A stretch of DNA of 64,000 nucleotides from Methanosphaera sp. (lineage in GTDB: Archaea > Methanobacteriota > Methanobacteria > Methanobacteriales > Methanobacteriaceae), in NCBI GenBank assembly GCA_017430835.1, contig JAFRMD010000120.1, forward strand, positions 94,080 through 158,079, given 5' to 3'. The notes below the pieces were generated by a model that made no database searches, was not told the origin of the DNA, and worked only from the letters and a program-made list of their open reading frames with translations. The position numbers were made by a program, and so were the translations under genes. This document shows positions 25,387-33,536 of the stretch, piece by piece (position 1 is the stretch's first letter; each line of letters opens with the position of its first letter).

Positions 25387-25544
25387 AATTTTTTAAGATA
25401 ACTCCATCGACCTAATCCCCAACCATATAATGGTTGTGGCGGAGTAGTTAATTCATCGATGAATTCGTTGATTTTAATACTAGCTTCTTTTAATAATTCT
25501 AGTCTTTTTTCTTCTTGTCTTGTGTTGATTTCAATTCTTATCAT
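25383..25544 (-). CDS. Small protein, 53 aa
   Basis: I read this from the minus strand: ATG 25544, ending TGA 25383, with ATGA overlap to the AP2-like gene at 25386. It starts MIRIEINTRQEEKRLELL with a charged helix, then 'TTPPQPLYGWGLGRWSYLKKL', a Trp/Gly-rich tail. No family known. Confidence 0.6.
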   Translation of the reverse strand: MIRIEINTRQEEKRLELLKEASIKINEFIDELTTPPQPLYGWGLGRWSYLKKL

Positions 25545-25579
25545 TTATAATTAGTTAGTATGTTTTTTTTCGGAGGTAA

Positions 25580-25641
25580 AAGGGAAAAAAATAAGTGGGG
25601 TATTAAAAAGTTTTCCCCCACATACATTATTTTTTTCCCTT
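25580..25641. terminator. Large two-part hairpin (15-bp outer stem)
   Basis: AAGGGAAAAAAATAA (25580-25594) pairs perfectly with TTATTTTTTTCCCTT (25627-25641). Inside, GTGGGG (25595-25600) pairs with CCCCAC (25616-25621), with a 5-nt bulge. It lies between the 25805 and 25544 genes of one operon. It could be a terminator, attenuator or processed RNA. Confidence 0.6.
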
Positions 25642-25804
25642 ACGGTTCAAATGACATCACAAAAAAAAATTTGTTCTATTTTTTCTTTTGTTTTCGAGTT
25701 GATTTTGCCTCACCAATACCCAGCATCTAGAAGTTCTAAATTTTTCTTAATAGGATATTATATTGGATCATCGGCAAAAATAAAAACTAAACCTAAATTG
25801 AATA

Positions 25805-26770
25805 TCATTCTTTTATGAATTGGAAATCATAACCTCCATTTCTTAAATCATTAACTTGTTCATCAGTTAATGTTAATTCATTCATTCCACCAGTGTAAAT
25901 ACAGTTAAAACTTAAATCTAATTCCATATGATTAAATGGTCCTAACTTATCATTATTCACTGGATTGTATAGTATGAATTTCCGTGCACTATCTATTGTT
26001 TTTAAATTCCAGTCAACACCCCAAATAGTATAACCCATATTCTCCATATAATATTCAAAGTAATTATCTAATTCTTTGCATTTCACATCATTGTTTTCTC
26101 CCCAGAATTGTAGTAATTTATTCCAACCAATATGATGATTAGAATATTCGCTAAATGGTTCTTTATGAGTATGAAGTTTTACAAAATTCTTTTTAGTTAA
26201 TACTGGATATTCTTCCACAATCTCCTCGATAGTGTCATGTGTTGCTTTGTAGAATAAATCATAACCAGTGTGTTTTTTAACATAACCGTTAATATCATTA
26301 ATATAATCATTAATATGGGTTATGTTTAATTGATAATACATTCCCACAGCATTATTATATCTCATTAAGTACGGATTAATAATATATCCTTCCCATAAGT
26401 CACCTAATTCACTTAATATTGTTACAGCCCTATCAAATGTTACATATGGGAAGTTAAATATTCCATTAATTAAATAATGATACTGGAATTTACCTATAGT
26501 ATGGTTAAGTAATACACTATAATTATGGTCAAGGTCAGGGTATTTCTCTGGTAGTTTACTTATTTCTAAATCCATTAATGGTTTACCCACACCTTCCAAG
26601 TGTTGATATTCATTGAAGCATATTAATCGTAATAGTTTATTCTCATCAAATAACTTGTTAATGATTTTATGAACATGTAAGTTATTTCTTAGTTTCCATG
26701 GTTCATGATCACTTGTTAATTCCTTATCATGCAACTTTTCAAATTCAATTTCATTAATAAAATTAACCAT
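25805..26770 (-). CDS. Unknown protein, 321 aa
   Basis: A mainly helical protein with many Asn/His/Tyr ('LHVHKIINKLFDENKLLRLICFNEYQHLEGVGKPLMDLEI'), and no motif I know. It ends with 'ELTLTDEQVNDLRNGGYDF'. It overlaps the 26763 gene by 8 bases and is the last coding gene before the large hairpin. Confidence 0.65.
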   Translation of the reverse strand: MVNFINEIEFEKLHDKELTSDHEPWKLRNNLHVHKIINKLFDENKLLRLICFNEYQHLEGVGKPLMDLEISKLPEKYPDLDHNYSVLLNHTIGKFQYHYLINGIFNFPYVTFDRAVTILSELGDLWEGYIINPYLMRYNNAVGMYYQLNITHINDYINDINGYVKKHTGYDLFYKATHDTIEEIVEEYPVLTKKNFVKLHTHKEPFSEYSNHHIGWNKLLQFWGENNDVKCKELDNYFEYYMENMGYTIWGVDWNLKTIDSARKFILYNPVNNDKLGPFNHMELDLSFNCIYTGGMNELTLTDEQVNDLRNGGYDFQFIKE

Positions 26771-27143
26771 TTATTATACCCTCCCTTAGTTCTGCTAAGT
26801 ATTGTGTTAGTTTCTGTTTTTCATCCATAGTCAGTTTTTCATCAAATGATTCTGTGCGTAATCGTTTTCCAAAAATAGATTTACATTTCTGTATAAATAC
26901 TTCTTCATCATTACTTAATTCATAGATAACTTCAATAACTCTTTGTATTTCTGCTCTTTTCAATGCATCATCAACTCTATCTTTACTTACAGTACCTAAT
27001 GATTTATTTTCTTGGTATCTTGTTGAATAAAACATTAAGCTGAAGTTATTTGATTTATCATTTTTAATGAATCTGAATTTACTATTAGATTCCTTGTTTA
27101 AGAAAATATAATCTGAATGAGTTTCACTTATCATTTCAACCAT
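26763..27143 (-). CDS. Unknown small protein, 126 aa
   Basis: An N-terminal strand-turn-strand ('YIFLNKESNSKFRFIKNDKSNNFSLMFYS') is followed by helices with 'KRAEIQRVIEVIYELSNDEEVF'. AGGAGG precedes the start. It resembles the hairpin-plus-helix proteins of the window but lacks a clear coiled coil. Confidence 0.6.
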   Translation of the reverse strand: MVEMISETHSDYIFLNKESNSKFRFIKNDKSNNFSLMFYSTRYQENKSLGTVSKDRVDDALKRAEIQRVIEVIYELSNDEEVFIQKCKSIFGKRLRTESFDEKLTMDEKQKLTQYLAELREGIING

Positions 27144-27185
27144 TATATAAGCCTCCTAAAAAAAATATAAAATAATATAGTAATT

Positions 27186-27809
27186 TTATTTGTATAGTAC
27201 TCCGGGTTTTTCTCTGTACTTTGTACATGTCCATTTATATGTGATTTCATCCGGTTTGTAAGTATAATAAGCCCAGTTCACTATACTATTTATTTCCACT
27301 ACTGGTCTACTATAAGTCTCGTTGTCATCTTTATTAGGATGGTCTTTGATAATCATATCTGATTGACCTATAAAGATAATATTCATCTTAGACTTAATGA
27401 GACAGTCTACAATTAGTGCTAGTGCTGTGGCTCTTACTTCCCATTTAGCAAACTTATTTTTCTCATTTACCTTAACTGGTGTTAGTTTATTATCAAATAA
27501 CCTCCCAGTATCTTCAATTACAATTGTATCGTATTCACTTTTACTTAATAATTCAATATATCTTTGTAATTCTCTTAATAAGTAAACATGATTTTTACTA
27601 AAATCAATGTCTAAGTTTGGCATTGGTGTGTGGTTGGTATTGTTAACATCTATGCAGATTGGGTTGTAACCGAGCATTTGGCAGTGTTTCCATGCACCAG
27701 TAGTTTTACCACTACCAGGGTTTCCATAGATTAATGTTATTTCTGGTCTTTTACTTTTATCTTGTACTGGAATACTAATACTATTATTATTTTTGGTTGT
27801 TGTTGTCAT
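27186..27809 (-). CDS. P-loop NTPase, phage Sak4/AAA_24-like
   Basis: Walker A is LIYGNPGSGKTTGA (27-40). A Walker B-like strand is TIVIEDTG, and a later GQSDMIIKDHP segment recalls the sensor region of phage RecA-like NTPases. 207 aa, the size of phage single-strand-annealing ATPases; they act on DNA recombination or replication. Its position after the coiled-coil 27787 gene, and directly behind the tRNA, suggests early expression. Confidence 0.75.
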   Translation of the reverse strand: MTTTTKNNNSISIPVQDKSKRPEITLIYGNPGSGKTTGAWKHCQMLGYNPICIDVNNTNHTPMPNLDIDFSKNHVYLLRELQRYIELLSKSEYDTIVIEDTGRLFDNKLTPVKVNEKNKFAKWEVRATALALIVDCLIKSKMNIIFIGQSDMIIKDHPNKDDNETYSRPVVEINSIVNWAYYTYKPDEITYKWTCTKYREKPGVLYK

Positions 27810-28206
27810 TTTCTACTTCACCGTCCTCTACATTTTTTTCTTTTTCTTGTTTTTCTTTTAATTGTTCTAATGTATTAATTAATGATGTTAATTCTGTTTC
27901 CATATCCTCCATCATGGATTTCATTAATTCACTGTTTTCTTCTTTGGATAGGTTATCTTTTAATGCGTCAGCTATGATTTTAGTGTAGAATTCAAGTGTT
28001 TGATTTAACATGTGAATTTCTACAGTATTTTCTAATAGGATCCCGTTTAGTGTTTCTGCTAGTTTTTTTATTGCAGGTAAATCTTCAGGGTCTAATGTTA
28101 GAATTGGTTGTTCTTTATAAGTTAAGTAGTATTTTTCTTCATTTTCCAATTCATCTGCTTTTCTGGTATTGAATTGGATTATATTTAATTTTTTTTTGAA
28201 TGTCAT
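27787..28206 (-). CDS. Acidic coiled-coil protein, 139 aa
   Basis: Two long helices follow a strand-rich start ('EKYYLTYKEQPILTLDPEDLPAIKKLAETLNGILLEN'); the tail is a strongly acidic coil. It overlaps the NTPase gene by 23 bases and may partner it (inference from order). First coding gene after the tRNA. Confidence 0.65.
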   Translation of the reverse strand: MTFKKKLNIIQFNTRKADELENEEKYYLTYKEQPILTLDPEDLPAIKKLAETLNGILLENTVEIHMLNQTLEFYTKIIADALKDNLSKEENSELMKSMMEDMETELTSLINTLEQLKEKQEKEKNVEDGEVENDNNNQK

Positions 28207-28283
28207 TGTTTATTTATACCTCCATAATTTATTAAAAAAAAATAAAATCTTATTCCCTCCTGAAAAAAAATGAAGATGATTGA

Positions 28284-28357
28284 TGAGTGTTACAGGATTT
28301 GAACCTGTATTAGTTGGTCTGGAGCCAACCGTACTAGCCAAGTTATACTAAACACTC
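28284..28357 (-). tRNA. tRNA-Trp (anticodon CCA)
   Basis: Read on the minus strand it folds into a complete cloverleaf: acceptor GAGTGTT/AACACTC, D-arm GTAT/GTAC, anticodon arm GTTGG-CTCCAGA-CCAAC and T-arm ACAGG-TTCAAAT-CCTGT, with discriminator A. The anticodon CCA reads UGG (Trp). The 3' CCA is not encoded. It lies in the leader of the operon that begins at 28206, after the promoter at 28458-28482, so it can be co-transcribed. It may be a host tRNA used as an attachment site or a cargo copy. Confidence 0.85.
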
Positions 28358-28384
28358 AAAAATAATTGTATTAGTTCTTAATTT

Positions 28385-28482
28385 CTTTTTGGGGTTAATT
28401 TTATTTTTTTTTAATAGGGCAAGACATTATGCTTGCACAATTAAATATTAGTTTTTATCATATATAAACTTTATGGAATAAA
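28385..28482 (-). promoter_or_regulatory. Promoter and leader of the tRNA-Trp/28206 operon
   Basis: Minus strand TCCATAAAGTTTATATATGAT (28458-28476) is the CCATAA plus TATA cassette. A small hairpin GCAAG-N8-CTTGC spans 28419-28436, and AACCCCAAAAAG (28385-28396) is the leader motif. T-rich sequence upstream ends the 28654 gene. Confidence 0.65.
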
Positions 28483-28653
28483 AAATAAAAAAAATAAACT
28501 AAAAAGAAAAAAAAAGAATATGATCAATAAAAAAAAATAATACAAAAACCCACCAATATCATCAATAAAAAAAATAGATAAAATTTATATAATAATTAAA
28601 ATAAATAAAAAAAAGTAGTGGAGGATGTATTCTCCACGTAGTTTGTTTGATAA
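28483..28653. other. Short AT-rich interval with no gene
   Basis: About 170 bases of A/T tracts after the stop of the 28654 gene. On the minus strand it is U-rich and is probably the 3' end and terminator of the 29067-28654 unit. No coding frame is convincing. Confidence 0.5.
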
Positions 28654-29067
28654 TTATACATCTTCCACTATCATATCAACTTCTTTTACAGCAACATCAA
28701 TTAATTGCTGTTTAACCCTATTGAACTCATCATCAGATAAAATCCAATTACAGTTATTGATGAAATCATCAATATCAGCTACAGGTTTACCTTGCACTAT
28801 TGGAGCAGTTAAACCCACATCTGCAAATGAGTCGTACATGTGGTCTTCAAACCACACATCGAAAATGGCATTTTTAACAGCCATTTTTATTAACTCTTCT
28901 TTACTTGCACCTTTTTGAGAAACACTATGTTCCCCAAAACCTTCAAGTTCATAAGTTAAACTTGAAGCAGTTTCCATAATCTCACAGAATTCATCATCAT
29001 TTACAATTGCATGTTCATCTGCAAGGAAGGTTGTTCCTTTTTCAAAGTTTATGATTTTTAATTTCAT
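28654..29067 (-). CDS. Unknown acidic protein, 137 aa
   Basis: Single-gene unit. 'MKLKIINFEKGTTFLADEHAIVNDDEFCEIMETASSLTYE', then 'IDDFINNCNWILSDDEFNRVKQQLIDVAVKEVD'. It resembles other acidic hairpin-helix proteins only loosely. It is preceded by GAGGAGAC and by the operator-bearing promoter at 29097-29161. Confidence 0.65.
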   Translation of the reverse strand: MKLKIINFEKGTTFLADEHAIVNDDEFCEIMETASSLTYELEGFGEHSVSQKGASKEELIKMAVKNAIFDVWFEDHMYDSFADVGLTAPIVQGKPVADIDDFINNCNWILSDDEFNRVKQQLIDVAVKEVDMIVEDV

Positions 29068-29096
29068 TTAATTGTCTCCTCTTTACTTCTTTGGTT

Positions 29097-29161
29097 TGTG
29101 TATACTTATGTATTCATCTATATTAATATATGTTTTACTACTATATAAAGGTTATGGTATA
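29097..29161 (-). promoter_or_regulatory. Promoter with palindromic operator
   Basis: Minus strand: ATACCATAACC (29151-29161), TTTATATAG TATA box (29141-29149), then a run nearly identical to 56034-56096, ending in an operator-like TGAATACATAAGTATACA (29099-29116), a diverged copy of the 18-bp palindrome at 30163-30180. Confidence 0.65.
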
Positions 29162-29204
29162 AAAAATAAAAAAATAAACTAAAAAAGAAAAAAAATAGTT
29201 TTTT

Positions 29205-29441
29205 TTATAAAGGTAAAGTATTAATTGCTCGCCTACTTAATTTCAACATACTTAACCATTCACGATAATCAGTTTTATGAGGCTTACAAGTTATTTGCAA
29301 ACCATTTTCACAAACCAATATCAATGTCAAGTAGGGTGTTTTTACTTGCCTACCAATTATATTTAATCCTTGGTTTATATCAAGAATTTCCGTTGCTTTT
29401 ACATATGTTGATTTCTCAGCATCAGGGTATTTAATCCACAT
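29205..29441 (-). CDS. Unknown small protein, 78 aa
   Basis: A strand-rich, basic protein ('YLTLILVCENGLQITCKPHKTDYREWLSMLKLSRRAI'). It closes the 30114 unit. The repeated poly-T terminator follows its stop. Confidence 0.6.
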   Translation of the reverse strand: MWIKYPDAEKSTYVKATEILDINQGLNIIGRQVKTPYLTLILVCENGLQITCKPHKTDYREWLSMLKLSRRAINTLPL

Positions 29442-29465
29442 TTAAAAATCCCCCATATCTTTTTT

Positions 29466-29678
29466 TTATTCAAAGCATGGAACCATATTGTCCTGACATT
29501 TACCTACAATAGCTTCGCGAACAACACCATACTCCCTTGCCTCATCAACCAACTCATATAAAGATTCATCATTAACTAATATTGGTTCACCACGAGGATT
29601 ATTAGTCACCGGATTAAACTCATACAACGCCCAACAATCCTCACTTAAATGAAATACTATAATATACTGTTTCATCAT
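29466..29678 (-). CDS. Unknown small protein, 70 aa
   Basis: I start at Met 29678 (MMKQYIIVFHLSEDC), since GGTGGTGG precedes it; the frame extends to 29747. It begins as a strand ('YIIVFHLSEDCWALYEFNPVTNNPRGEP'), followed by a helix, and is another hairpin-type small protein. Confidence 0.6.
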   Translation of the reverse strand: MMKQYIIVFHLSEDCWALYEFNPVTNNPRGEPILVNDESLYELVDEAREYGVVREAIVGKCQDNMVPCFE

Positions 29679-29712
29679 ATTTAATCCACCACCAATAAAA
29701 AAAAGAATATGA

Positions 29713-30114
29713 TTAGTTTGAGAGTTTTTTAATACTCCTACAACCATCAGTAATTGTTAAATAATAGCCAACATCATAGTAATCAGTATACGGGTCACTG
29801 TTGTCGTAGTTGAATTCATTAGCTAAATATGTAATGCATTCCATTACTTCATCACTCAAAGCATTAACACGATTACTCTTAAATTGTTTTATTAAACTAT
29901 TATATAATGATGGATTATTTATTTTCAAATCCATTATTTCATTTTCATATTCACTTAATGTTTTAAAGTAATTAGAGTGTGCTTCTTTTATGGTTACGGT
30001 GATGCTTGGTGTACTACCTGCAAATGTGCTACGTACACTGAATTTCATTGTTTTACCAAATACTTTTTTCAAGTTTCTACGGATGTTTTTTGCTATTTCA
30101 TTTTTAGTCATCAT
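29713..30114 (-). CDS. Unknown protein, 133 aa (LPD29-like)
   Basis: 'TKNEIAKNIRRNLKKVFGKTMKFSVRSTFAGSTPSITVTI' with 'YDVGYYLTI' at the end strongly recalls the small LPD29-type domain of phage and plasmid proteins: a helix ending in FP/FG-x-x-FSV, strands, then NFDNSDxxTDYFDVxF-like (here NYDNSDPYTDYYDVGY). Function unknown; such domains accompany mobile-element partition or anti-restriction genes. First gene of its unit. Confidence 0.7.
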   Translation of the reverse strand: MMTKNEIAKNIRRNLKKVFGKTMKFSVRSTFAGSTPSITVTIKEAHSNYFKTLSEYENEIMDLKINNPSLYNSLIKQFKSNRVNALSDEVMECITYLANEFNYDNSDPYTDYYDVGYYLTITDGCRSIKKLSN

Positions 30115-30141
30115 TTATATTGTCTCCTTATTATTTTTTTT

Positions 30142-30152
30142 CTTTTTGGGTT
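30142..30152 (-). promoter_or_regulatory. ACCCAAAAAG leader motif
   Basis: On the minus strand it reads AACCCAAAAAG between the promoter operator and the GGAGAC site of the 30114 gene. Similar copies lie at 17863, 28385, 53202, 55110, 56021, 61469, 61985 and 63952. Confidence 0.5.
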
Positions 30153-30162
30153 CTTTTTAGTT

Positions 30163-30224
30163 TGAATACAATTGTATTCATCTATTATTATATTGGTCGA
30201 CATCATATATAAATACAGACCATA
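30163..30224 (-). promoter_or_regulatory. Promoter with perfect 18-bp palindrome TGAATACAATTGTATTCA
   Basis: The palindrome occupies 30163-30180, and the TTTATATATGATG TATA box lies at 30203-30213 with GACCATAA-like sequence upstream (minus strand). It belongs to the 30114-29205 unit. Related sites occur at 29099-29116 and 56034-56051. Confidence 0.65.
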
Positions 30225-30404
30225 AAAAAAAGAATATTACATTAACAATAGAGGTTTAGTGAGGCAAAAGTCCACCAATATCCTTTAAATAAACCTCACC
30301 ACAAAAAAAAACAATGAAAAAAGTGTAGTAACTAATTTTTTTCAAAATTCCGAGAGAAAAAAAAAATAATTCTACAATTAAAATATTATATCATAACTCA
30401 TATT

Positions 30405-30698
30405 TTAATCTTCCTGTAAAACCCTCCAATAATGCACATCACAAATACGATCATTAGCCAAAACCATATCATGAGTTAACTTTTCAAGCAACACCCTATT
30501 ATCATCATTAATATTCTCATCAATCCAAGACAATAACACCCCAAACAACTCCATATTAACATCCTCATGATACATTAAAACATTAAAAAGCTTATTCAAT
30601 TCACCACAAGCATTCTCCATACTAATTATAGCCGAATTAGTACCGCGAATATGAATAGCTTCTTGAACACCATCATGATAAACATACCTATCAACCAT
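30405..30698 (-). CDS. Unknown small protein, 97 aa
   Basis: Helical with 'ISMENACGELNKLFNVLMYHEDVNMELFGVLLSWIDENIND'. It is the terminal gene of a long operon starting at 41.6 kb, and its codons end largely in T or G. No family known. Confidence 0.6.
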   Translation of the reverse strand: MVDRYVYHDGVQEAIHIRGTNSAIISMENACGELNKLFNVLMYHEDVNMELFGVLLSWIDENINDDNRVLLEKLTHDMVLANDRICDVHYWRVLQED

Positions 30699-30805
30699 TA
30701 TTTAAATCTCCTAACAATTACTCTCCTCTTATCCACATAATGTTTATTCATATCCTCTCTCCATGATTTTAACCATCGATGATAACTATTATTATTTGAA
30801 TACAT
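30698..30805 (-). CDS. Small basic protein, 35 aa
   Basis: I read ATG 30805 to TAA 30698 on the minus strand; the stop shares a base with the next start. 'SYHRWLKSWREDMNKHYVDKRRVIVRRFK' is rich in Arg/Lys/Trp. Too short to classify; its position and start fit translational coupling. Confidence 0.45.
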   Translation of the reverse strand: MYSNNNSYHRWLKSWREDMNKHYVDKRRVIVRRFK

Positions 30806-30812
30806 TTATCTA

Positions 30813-31133
30813 TTAATGTTTCCTACTACTTTTATGCTGATTAACCGTACGAGTCAAACCAAGCAACTTATCATCCAACAAATTAACCTTATCCGCCAAA
30901 TCATCCAACTCAGAAATATTCAGTAACTCTTTCATCAATTTAAAAAAATTCAAATACACACCCAATCTTTCACTGTTAACCTTTGCAGTATTCTTTAAAA
31001 ACTCAACATGCTCACAAAAATCATTAAGTTCCTCACGATTCAAACTATAGCCTTGGTAAATAATCCTTAAATCATCACGATTATGTATATCTAAAATACT
31101 ATCCCAGTCACGCATATCAACATCCAATCTCAT
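30813..31133 (-). CDS. Unknown helical protein, 106 aa
   Basis: A mostly helical protein ('REELNDFCEHVEFLKNTAKVNSERLGVYLNFFKLMKELL', 'LADKVNLLDDKLLGLTRTV') with a coil-like C-terminus. Not recognised. Confidence 0.65.
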   Translation of the reverse strand: MRLDVDMRDWDSILDIHNRDDLRIIYQGYSLNREELNDFCEHVEFLKNTAKVNSERLGVYLNFFKLMKELLNISELDDLADKVNLLDDKLLGLTRTVNQHKSSRKH

Positions 31134-31193
31134 AACTTACCCCACTATTTACCTCAAAAAATCAACAAATAGATGCATTTAACTACCATTAAT

Positions 31194-31499
31194 TTATTCT
31201 TTTATTCTCTTAACTTTATAATAATCCACTATTCCTAAATCAACCACATATTTGGGAATCTTAAAATAATTGAAATTATAATTAAAAACATCAGCATCCT
31301 TAATAATAACCAACTTACAATTATCCCATTCCTGTAAAGCATCATAACCAGTAATACGAGCAATACACTTATCATAAGTTTTTATCTCTTCCACACCATT
31401 AATCACCCATTCGCTTTTAACAGTAGTATATAATTCAATACAATCATCTTTTCCTTTAATCTCTTCATCAAACACTCTAAATATTTCTTTAGAATCCAT
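31194..31499 (-). CDS. Unknown protein, 101 aa
   Basis: A mixed strand/helix protein: 'ELYTTVKSEWVINGVEEIKTYDKCIARITGYDALQEWDNC', 'ADVFNYNFNYFKIPKYVVDLGIVDYYKVKRI'. The pattern may suggest a small beta-domain. No function visible. Confidence 0.6.
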   Translation of the reverse strand: MDSKEIFRVFDEEIKGKDDCIELYTTVKSEWVINGVEEIKTYDKCIARITGYDALQEWDNCKLVIIKDADVFNYNFNYFKIPKYVVDLGIVDYYKVKRIKE

Positions 31500-31535
31500 A
31501 TTATAATCACCTCATACTAAAAAAAATCATATTTT

Positions 31536-31874
31536 TTATATATTCACCCAGTCTTGATGAATATTATTCCGTATAGCTTTAATCTTATACGCTGTTTTCA
31601 TCAAACCTAACGGTGTTTCCTTAAAATTAGGCTCCACTAAACATTCAATTCTTTCATGAACAAGATTCATATTCCAACCACTAAAATAATGATTATGCTG
31701 TGAAAACAAATCAAATAATAAAACAATACCCTCCCAATCAAAGTCAATACTTCGTAATGTTCCATCAAACATTTGTAAATCTAAACTTAATTTTAAATCA
31801 TCATCACGACTATGTTTAATAAAACACCAATCAATTACAATAGCTGAAACTACCTTTTCATCTGCAGACTCCAT
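31536..31874 (-). CDS. Unknown protein, 112 aa
   Basis: Start ATG 31874 (MESADEKVVSAI) with GGGAGG 10 bases upstream; the frame runs to 31901 through a GTG. Strand-rich ('IVIDWCFIKHSRDDDLKLSLDLQMFDGTLRSIDFDWEG'), then helical. Not recognised. Confidence 0.6.
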   Translation of the reverse strand: MESADEKVVSAIVIDWCFIKHSRDDDLKLSLDLQMFDGTLRSIDFDWEGIVLLFDLFSQHNHYFSGWNMNLVHERIECLVEPNFKETPLGLMKTAYKIKAIRNNIHQDWVNI

Positions 31875-31879
31875 TTTTT

Positions 31880-32230
31880 TTAATCCTCCCTTATCATACA
31901 CTTTAAAATTAACTTGGCTAATTGGTCTTTATCTATTTTTAAACCATTATTCTCTGCTTCCACACATACTCTGTGAGCAGTATCATTAACCAACTCCAAA
32001 TATTCATCACCTTGATATTTTATTGCATCATTAGTAATACTAATCAAAGCTGATTTTCTACTCTTGAAAAATCTACAATTCCAGTGCTCATCATCACAAC
32101 CCGGATACTCATCTACACTAGGCGGATTAATCCAAGTAGGACGACTATAATAATGATAAACACAATTTCTTACTAGTTTTTTCCCTATTTTTTCATCTTG
32201 ATACCAATAACAATCAATACAACGCACCAT
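31880..32230 (-). CDS. Cys-rich protein, 116 aa
   Basis: MVRCIDCYWY and RNCVYHYY, GCDDEHWNCRFF give a CxxC / C / C arrangement like a small zinc domain of phage proteins; the C-terminal half is helical. The 57537 protein has a similar N-terminal Cys domain (CETCSYYY...C...C). Confidence 0.65.
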   Translation of the reverse strand: MVRCIDCYWYQDEKIGKKLVRNCVYHYYSRPTWINPPSVDEYPGCDDEHWNCRFFKSRKSALISITNDAIKYQGDEYLELVNDTAHRVCVEAENNGLKIDKDQLAKLILKCMIRED

Positions 32231-32285
32231 AATATATTTTCCTCATTCAGTATTTTTTTTATTAATTTAATTTAAATTCAGACAT

Positions 32286-32465
32286 TTATTTACTCCCCAT
32301 TTTTTTATCTAATATTATAACATTACCACAACTACAATGCACTAACCTACGACCATCATCTTGATAATAAGGATACCTTGTACTAACATCCTCACCACAA
32401 ACAGGACATTTAACTTTACTAAAATTATCCAAAAACGTATTTAACCGTTTAGCAAAACCAATCAT
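32286..32465 (-). CDS. Zinc-ribbon protein, 59 aa
   Basis: Start ATG 32465 (MIGFAKRLNT) behind GGGAGGATTAGTGTG. VKCPVCGEDV, then VHCSCGNVIIL: two CxxC pairs of a zinc ribbon. It is probably a small RNA- or DNA-binding or scaffolding unit. Confidence 0.7.
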   Translation of the reverse strand: MIGFAKRLNTFLDNFSKVKCPVCGEDVSTRYPYYQDDGRRLVHCSCGNVIILDKKMGSK

Positions 32466-32479
32466 CACACTAATCCTCC

Positions 32480-32752
32480 CTAACATGTAAAAATACAATA
32501 ATCCTTAAAAAAAATACAATTCTCACATTCACGTTTACATTGGACTTCAAAATCTAAAGGAGCTCGTTTAATGAATAATGCTACTGCAGTAATATAATCC
32601 ACACCATTTTTTAACTGAATATCTTTTATCATTAACCTCATTTGTTTTTCAAGTTCACTTACAGTATAATCACTCCACTCATGATAGAATTTCTTTAAAT
32701 ACGCCACATCAGGATTATTAGAAGCCATATCAAAAGTATAATATTCAACCAT
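32480..32752 (-). CDS. Unknown protein, 90 aa, Cys-rich tail
   Basis: A helical body and CKRECENCIFFKDYCIFTC at the C-terminus, five Cys that may bind a metal. The Cys-rich tail is placed just upstream of the zinc-ribbon gene. Confidence 0.6.
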   Translation of the reverse strand: MVEYYTFDMASNNPDVAYLKKFYHEWSDYTVSELEKQMRLMIKDIQLKNGVDYITAVALFIKRAPLDFEVQCKRECENCIFFKDYCIFTC

Positions 32753-32782
32753 ATTTAGAATCTTCCCTGTCTTCTTTGCTCT

Positions 32783-33193
32783 TCAAACTTTTCTAAATCC
32801 ACCATTTACATACTCCATTATTTTAGTATTTTCTTTATAATCTAACTCTTCCCAGTGAGGATTATCTTTATAAGTATAAATTATTTTATACCTTAAATAA
32901 TTATCATTTAATGATTCTTCACGTAACACACGGATTAACTTCAAATCCAAATAATCTATAAAATCTTCATGAACCCTACAGAACCAATTAGTTATATTCC
33001 GTGTTTCAACACACACCATTCCTTTATAAAAATAGCTAGTATCCTCACCAATAAAAACATTCTCTAACCTGTCATCAGTATCATATTCTATTTCAAAATC
33101 ATTCAAACAATTCTTAAATCTTGCAACATATTGCGAAGATTTCAAACTATAAAATATTATTTGACTCAATAAATGCTCATCACTACTACCCAT
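32783..33193 (-). CDS. Unknown protein, 136 aa
   Basis: Strand-rich with Tyr/Asn ('SYFYKGMVCVETRNITNWFCRVHEDFIDYLDLKLIRVLREE'). No motif recognised. Ordinary spacing to both neighbours. Confidence 0.6.
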   Translation of the reverse strand: MGSSDEHLLSQIIFYSLKSSQYVARFKNCLNDFEIEYDTDDRLENVFIGEDTSYFYKGMVCVETRNITNWFCRVHEDFIDYLDLKLIRVLREESLNDNYLRYKIIYTYKDNPHWEELDYKENTKIMEYVNGGFRKV

Positions 33194-33231
33194 ATTAAGT
33201 AACCTCCAACTAATTTTATTATTTTAAGGTT

Positions 33232-33528
33232 TCATAAAATCCTTGATGTATCAAAATCCGTGTACTGACCAATCACTCTTGCTAATTCATCAATACGTGC
33301 ACGATAACACTCCCTTTCAACCACCAAAGAATGTAATTTCTCAACATCCTCCTTATTATACAAAGATGCTTCATGATTCATACCAGCTAATTTGTCCTCA
33401 GCTTGATTAGCTCTATCATCAAAATTAACAATAGTCCAAACCAAATCCTCCAAAGGAACACTAACCATTTTAACAGTAGTATCCCCCAAAATAGCATCCG
33501 TTTTACTTTTAACTTCCTCAAACTCCAT
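33232..33528 (-). CDS. Unknown coiled-coil protein, 98 aa
   Basis: 'MEFEEVKSKTDAILGDTTVKMVSVPLEDLVWTIVNFDDRANQAEDKL' then 'EKLHSLVVERECYRARIDELARVIGQYTDF'; one helix pair. It directly follows the AP2-like 33537 gene. Confidence 0.6.
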   Translation of the reverse strand: MEFEEVKSKTDAILGDTTVKMVSVPLEDLVWTIVNFDDRANQAEDKLAGMNHEASLYNKEDVEKLHSLVVERECYRARIDELARVIGQYTDFDTSRIL

Positions 33529-33536
33529 AATTTTTT

